NCBI GenBank assembly: GCA_946997535.1
Contig: CAMPVQ010000001.1
Span: forward strand, 136,834-200,833
Length of the DNA stretch: 64,000 nucleotides
From: an uncultured Candidatus Saccharibacteria bacterium
GTDB taxonomy: Bacteria > Patescibacteriota > Saccharimonadia > Saccharimonadales > Saccharimonadaceae
Direction of reading: 5' to 3'
Shown: positions 61,519 through 64,000 of the stretch, in pieces
Numbering within the stretch: position 1 is the stretch's first letter
Layout of the letters: each line of letters starts with the position of its first letter
The notes under the pieces: generated by a model
Databases searched by the model: none
What the model was told of the DNA's origin: nothing
Seen by the model: only the letters and a program-made list of their open reading frames with translations
Position numbers and translations under genes: made by a program

Positions 61519-62706
61519 CTAAACAGCCGCACTGGGTCGAGTGGTTGGCTCGCCTACCGTCTTTACCTTCCCGTCAGACTTGGCCTTTTTGGTAAAGAAT
61601 GAGCGCGGACCAGCCGACTTCCAGTGTTTTAACAGCATATCACGATACGACCAAAGCTGCTTTCGGATGTAGGTTTTAGCGTTAGCATGGCCAGCGTGAC
61701 CGAGCCAAGCAGCTATTGAAGTGACAAAATCGGCCTCCGTCGTGTAATCGTGCTGGTAATCCCAAATAATATTATTTAATTTTCGCTTACTCCGATGCCT
61801 TAGGCGCAAGCAACTATGGGTCATTTTGTAACCCACAAAATCTAACCCATGGCTAGATGGGTAAAAACAGCTCTTTGGGTTGAGTTTGAGATGTAAATAA
61901 CTCTCCGCGTAACGCTGGATTGCCCGATACCACTGCTTAGCCTTTCGCTTATTGGGCGCTAGGATAATAAAATCGTCCATGTAACGCACATAATATTTCA
62001 CGCCAAGATTATGCTTGCAATACTGGTCGAGCTCATTGAGGTAAATATTGGCAAAATACTGCGAAGTATAATTGCCAATCGGGATACCGACGCGCGCCTC
62101 ATCACTAAAAATTATCGTGTGAAGTAAGTCAAGCAACTGTGGGTTGGTAATGACTCGCTTTAGAATCTTAAAAAGGACATCTCGGTCGATATTATAGAAA
62201 TATTTCGAGATGTCCATTTTAACGATGTAATATTTGCCTTGTCTTTGACGCATGTCGCGCATATAGCCTTGGATGCACTTCACTGCAGCGTGCGAGCCGC
62301 GGCCAGGGATGCAAGCGTAACTGTCTTTAATAAACCGTGGCAGATAGTATGGTTTAATAAATTCTTCAATGAGCCACTGGTGTACAATCCGGTCAACATA
62401 TGGCAGCGCCAGCACGAGGCGCTTCTTTGGGTCGGTCACAGTAAACTCGCGAAAGCGTGACGGAACGTAGATGCCGTCACGGAGTACGTTGAGGATATGA
62501 GTCACATAAACCATCGGGCGCAAATCGACGTCCACCACACTAGAGCGCGTAGTCTTACCCTTGCGAGCACGACAATGTGCGCGATAAATCGCTTCAATAG
62601 TTAGTTTATCCTCCAACTTGGCGTCTAGCTTGGCCCGCTGCTTCGGCTGATTAAGCTGACGCGCCAAGCGTCGCCGCGTCTCCTCCGCCTGCTTTCGCGC
62701 GTCCAC
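61519..62706 (-). CDS. DGR reverse transcriptase
   Basis: A 395-aa RT that copies the template RNA with errors at adenines. Motif A VKMDISKYFYNI (Asp165), motif B GIPIGNYTSQYFANIYLNELD with the IGxxxSQ form typical of DGR RTs (207-228), catalytic RYMDDFI (Asp244/245), motif D KLNPKSCF and thumb SHGLDFVGYKMT. A basic N terminus and a charged C-terminal tail flank it. GTG start 3 nt after the avd-like stop, with GAGGG upstream: same operon. No group II maturase domain is seen. Confidence 0.95.
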   Translation of the reverse strand: MDARKQAEETRRRLARQLNQPKQRAKLDAKLEDKLTIEAIYRAHCRARKGKTTRSSVVDVDLRPMVYVTHILNVLRDGIYVPSRFREFTVTDPKKRLVLALPYVDRIVHQWLIEEFIKPYYLPRFIKDSYACIPGRGSHAAVKCIQGYMRDMRQRQGKYYIVKMDISKYFYNIDRDVLFKILKRVITNPQLLDLLHTIIFSDEARVGIPIGNYTSQYFANIYLNELDQYCKHNLGVKYYVRYMDDFIILAPNKRKAKQWYRAIQRYAESYLHLKLNPKSCFYPSSHGLDFVGYKMTHSCLRLRHRSKRKLNNIIWDYQHDYTTEADFVTSIAAWLGHAGHANAKTYIRKQLWSYRDMLLKHWKSAGPRSFFTKKAKSDGKVKTVGEPTTRPSAAV

Positions 62707-62709
62707 TTT

Positions 62710-63336
62710 TTAGCCCTCAAATTTATTAGCCGATTGGTTGGGCTGCTCTTTATTTCCTTGCTCTTTACGTTGCTTGGCGACATTGATATTTTGCTGGCTC
62801 ATCGCTAAAGCCGTGGCATGACTCCATAACTCAATAATCCGGTTAGCTACATTATGGCGCCGCTTCTGTGTAAAGCAATTCGAGCGACTCGACATCTTTA
62901 TCTTCACTTCAAGCGTAAATAATTTCGCCGCGATTTCACGTAAAAATTCCTCTCGATTGATAGATGGGTCGTACTGCGCCACACGAGCCGCCAAATCGAG
63001 CAGCTCATTCATATTTTGCATCACAACAGCCGCCACGCCAGCTTGGCTATACTTCTCGACCTTTGGTAGCAACATACAATAATTATCGACAACGTAATAC
63101 AGTTCCTTAATGTCACGGAGAAATAACTTAAAGTTATCTGGAGTAGCCGACAGGCGGTCAATTGGTGGTTTAAGGTTACCGAGCTTACGCTTGACGCGAG
63201 TTGGCAGCTTGTTGTACTCCTCACGCGTAAGCGGCTTTTTTGCGCCGTGCGCTGGCGGCTGAGACGCGCCGCCAGCGCCTTCTGCCTGAGCTTTCCCTTC
63301 ATGAACTTCTTTTGGGTTTTGTTTATTGTCTGACAT
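62710..63336 (-). CDS. Avd-like DGR accessory protein
   Basis: A 208-aa protein whose core (about 65-185: NFKLFLRDIKELYYVVDNYC..., AAVVMQNMNELLDLAARVAQYD, EEFLREIAAKLFTLEVKIKMSS, VANRIIELWSHATALAMSQQN) reads as a four-helix bundle with basic residues, the plan of Avd proteins that form a pentamer binding RT and template RNA. It has an extra ~60-residue N-terminal disordered, Gly/Ala/Lys-rich extension and a Gln/Lys-rich tail. AAGGAG precedes the ATG. Confidence 0.82.
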   Translation of the reverse strand: MSDNKQNPKEVHEGKAQAEGAGGASQPPAHGAKKPLTREEYNKLPTRVKRKLGNLKPPIDRLSATPDNFKLFLRDIKELYYVVDNYCMLLPKVEKYSQAGVAAVVMQNMNELLDLAARVAQYDPSINREEFLREIAAKLFTLEVKIKMSSRSNCFTQKRRHNVANRIIELWSHATALAMSQQNINVAKQRKEQGNKEQPNQSANKFEG

Positions 63337-63391
63337 TTTTCTCCTTTTTATGTTAATTTAATATCCAAACTTACGTATGTTACTCAGCCAC

Positions 63392-63449
63392 GGCCGGTCC
63401 AAGGGAGGGCGAAGGCTCTGAAAGCCTCGCCTCACCTCTTGCCCCGGCC
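63392..63449. repeat. Imperfect nested inverted repeat between target and avd-like gene
   Basis: Outer arms GGCCGG (63392-63397) and CCGGCC (63444-63449). The inner stem, with small bulges, spans 63405-63433. It may end or attenuate the target transcript before the avd-like gene. Confidence 0.5.
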
Positions 63450-63454
63450 AGCAC

Positions 63455-63473
63455 GCGGTGGCTCTGCCACCGC
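63455..63473. repeat. VR-adjacent hairpin/cruciform of the DGR
   Basis: GCGGTGGC-TCT-GCCACCGC, a perfect 8-bp stem with 3-nt loop, 13 bp beyond the VR and 7 bp beyond the target stop. Target-side hairpins of similar size just downstream of the VR are established to boost retrohoming in the Bordetella phage DGR. Confidence 0.8.
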
Positions 63474-63480
63474 ACGGAAA

Positions 63481-64000
63481 TTAGTCTTGCAGGGCAGGCA
63501 CGAGAGCAACGCGGAACGCGTAGTAGCTGAGGGCGTTGCCATAGTAATCGCTCGCAGAGAACAACCCGGCGCCCGAACCATTGCTATAGCCGCCGCCACG
63601 GCCGAACCAAGGATAGGATGACGCGAAACTGTTCATATATAGATATTGTCCATTCCATTGGTTACTTCCACTGCCATCGCCTGTGCCATTATTGGTTTCA
63701 TAGAGGGCTTGTCCACCACAGGTATTAAACGTACAGCTGTTTAGGTTGGTTATATTATATGTATTGACGTATGGCGGGTGAGCTACGTTATAACCAAAGT
63801 AACTGTTGGTATTTGAGTTATTTAGGTTATCACTGTAACTAGCTGCAACGTATTCCCAGCCGCCACCAGACATATCGTAAATGCCATAGACATTGTTGGT
63901 GGTGCTGGCAAGCTGGCCAAGGGTGCCGTTGTAGGCACGTTGTATATCGCCAGAATAACAAGCACTTTGCGTACCTAGAGCGCCGCCGGTTTCGTCAGTA
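63481..64000 (-). CDS. DGR target protein, FGE/C-type-lectin fold (5' end beyond window)
   Basis: The C-terminal ~172 residues are present; the frame stays open to the window edge. NNVYGIYDMSGGGWEYVAA is the formylglycine-generating-enzyme/C-type-lectin core signature. SCTFNTCGGQALYET follows, then the VR-encoded segment ending RVALVPALQD at the C terminus. DGR targets commonly use this fold with the VR at its end, where the ligand-binding surface varies. Probably surface displayed, though the N-terminal signal is not visible here. It shares the CTFxTCGGQALYE motif with the protein at 24.5-26.7 kb. Confidence 0.9.
   Translation of the reverse strand, partial: TDETGGALGTQSACYSGDIQRAYNGTLGQLASTTNNVYGIYDMSGGGWEYVAASYSDNLNNSNTNSYFGYNVAHPPYVNTYNITNLNSCTFNTCGGQALYETNNGTGDGSGSNQWNGQYLYMNSFASSYPWFGRGGGYSNGSGAGLFSASDYYGNALSYYAFRVALVPALQD
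63487..63622 (-). repeat. DGR variable repeat (VR)
   Basis: Encodes the last 45 residues of the target except the final Asp. On the coding strand it matches the TR at 119 of 136 positions, and all 17 differences lie at TR adenines (A to G 10 times, A to T 5, A to C 2 by my count). Variable residues cluster in a Gly/Ser/Tyr-rich surface loop (FGRGGGYSNGSG, SASDYYGNALSYYAF). Confidence 0.95.

Noticed and set aside
1..64000. CRISPR array, insertion sequence, prophage or restriction-modification system
   Set aside because: No regularly spaced repeats, transposase, integrase, capsid or methylase-like genes were found by reading; the DGR is the only mobile-type element.

Overview
The window looks like chromosome of a small-genome Patescibacteria/CPR bacterium, most likely Candidatus Saccharibacteria (TM7). 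I base this on gene content: a monoderm wall set (Rpf-like G5 lysozyme-fold protein, YkuD L,D-transpeptidase, MurJ), lower glycolysis, anaerobic NrdD/NrdG, a compact sufCBDSU cluster, ComEC and a complete type IV pilus locus, with very tight packing. TGA acts as a stop (for example sufS and sufU), which argues against the UGA-recoding CPR lineages. The assignment is inference; there is no rRNA in the window.

Layout. 0-0.3 kb: end fragment of an unrecognised gene. 0.5-10.3 kb (minus): rsmA, an Rpf-like wall protein, pcrA, a tail-anchored acidic protein with tpiA-pgk-pyk, a lone CheY-like receiver and a 67-aa membrane protein. 10.3-18 kb: tRNA-Glu, tRNA-Arg/folD and a surface-glycan block (two-domain GT2, two acyltransferases, DUF4422-GT8), then tRNA-Arg. 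18-24.9 kb: nrdDG and, divergently, sufCBDSU. 24.5-26.7 kb: a secreted FGE/C-type-lectin-like protein antisense to sufU. 26.8-36.5 kb: tRNAs, an XRE regulator, a secreted nuclease, a membrane-anchored Clp ATPase, yebC, an L,D-transpeptidase, comEC and an adenylate-kinase-like gene. 36.5-43.4 kb: lepA, murJ, ftsH, tilS, a small basic protein and two tRNA-Met genes. 43.5-56.1 kb (minus): the type IV pilus locus pilMNO-pilB-pilT-pilC-pilA-pilD plus four minor pilins. 56.1-61.2 kb: ychF, tlyA, efp, rpsF-ssb-rpsR, rpsT, holA.

61.2-64 kb is the most striking part: a diversity-generating retroelement (DGR). It has a 136-bp adenine-rich template repeat (TR), a reverse transcriptase with a YMDD active site and the DGR-type IGxxxSQ motif, an Avd-like accessory gene, and a target gene with an FGE/C-type-lectin fold that ends in the matching 136-bp variable repeat (VR). 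By my count TR and VR differ at 17 positions, and all 17 are adenines in the TR. The TR lies on the strand opposite the RT and target and has its own near-consensus promoter. A relative of the target's lectin-like domain, without a VR, sits 37 kb away at 24.9-26.6 kb.

A second window-wide pattern is leaderless transcription. At least 13 genes that begin transcription units have an extended -10 box (TGn TANAAT type) whose last base lies exactly 6 nt before the start codon, which puts the expected RNA 5' end on the start codon. Operon-internal genes instead carry Shine-Dalgarno sequences. Two genes show apparent single-base frameshifts when compared with a paralog or an expected signal peptide.
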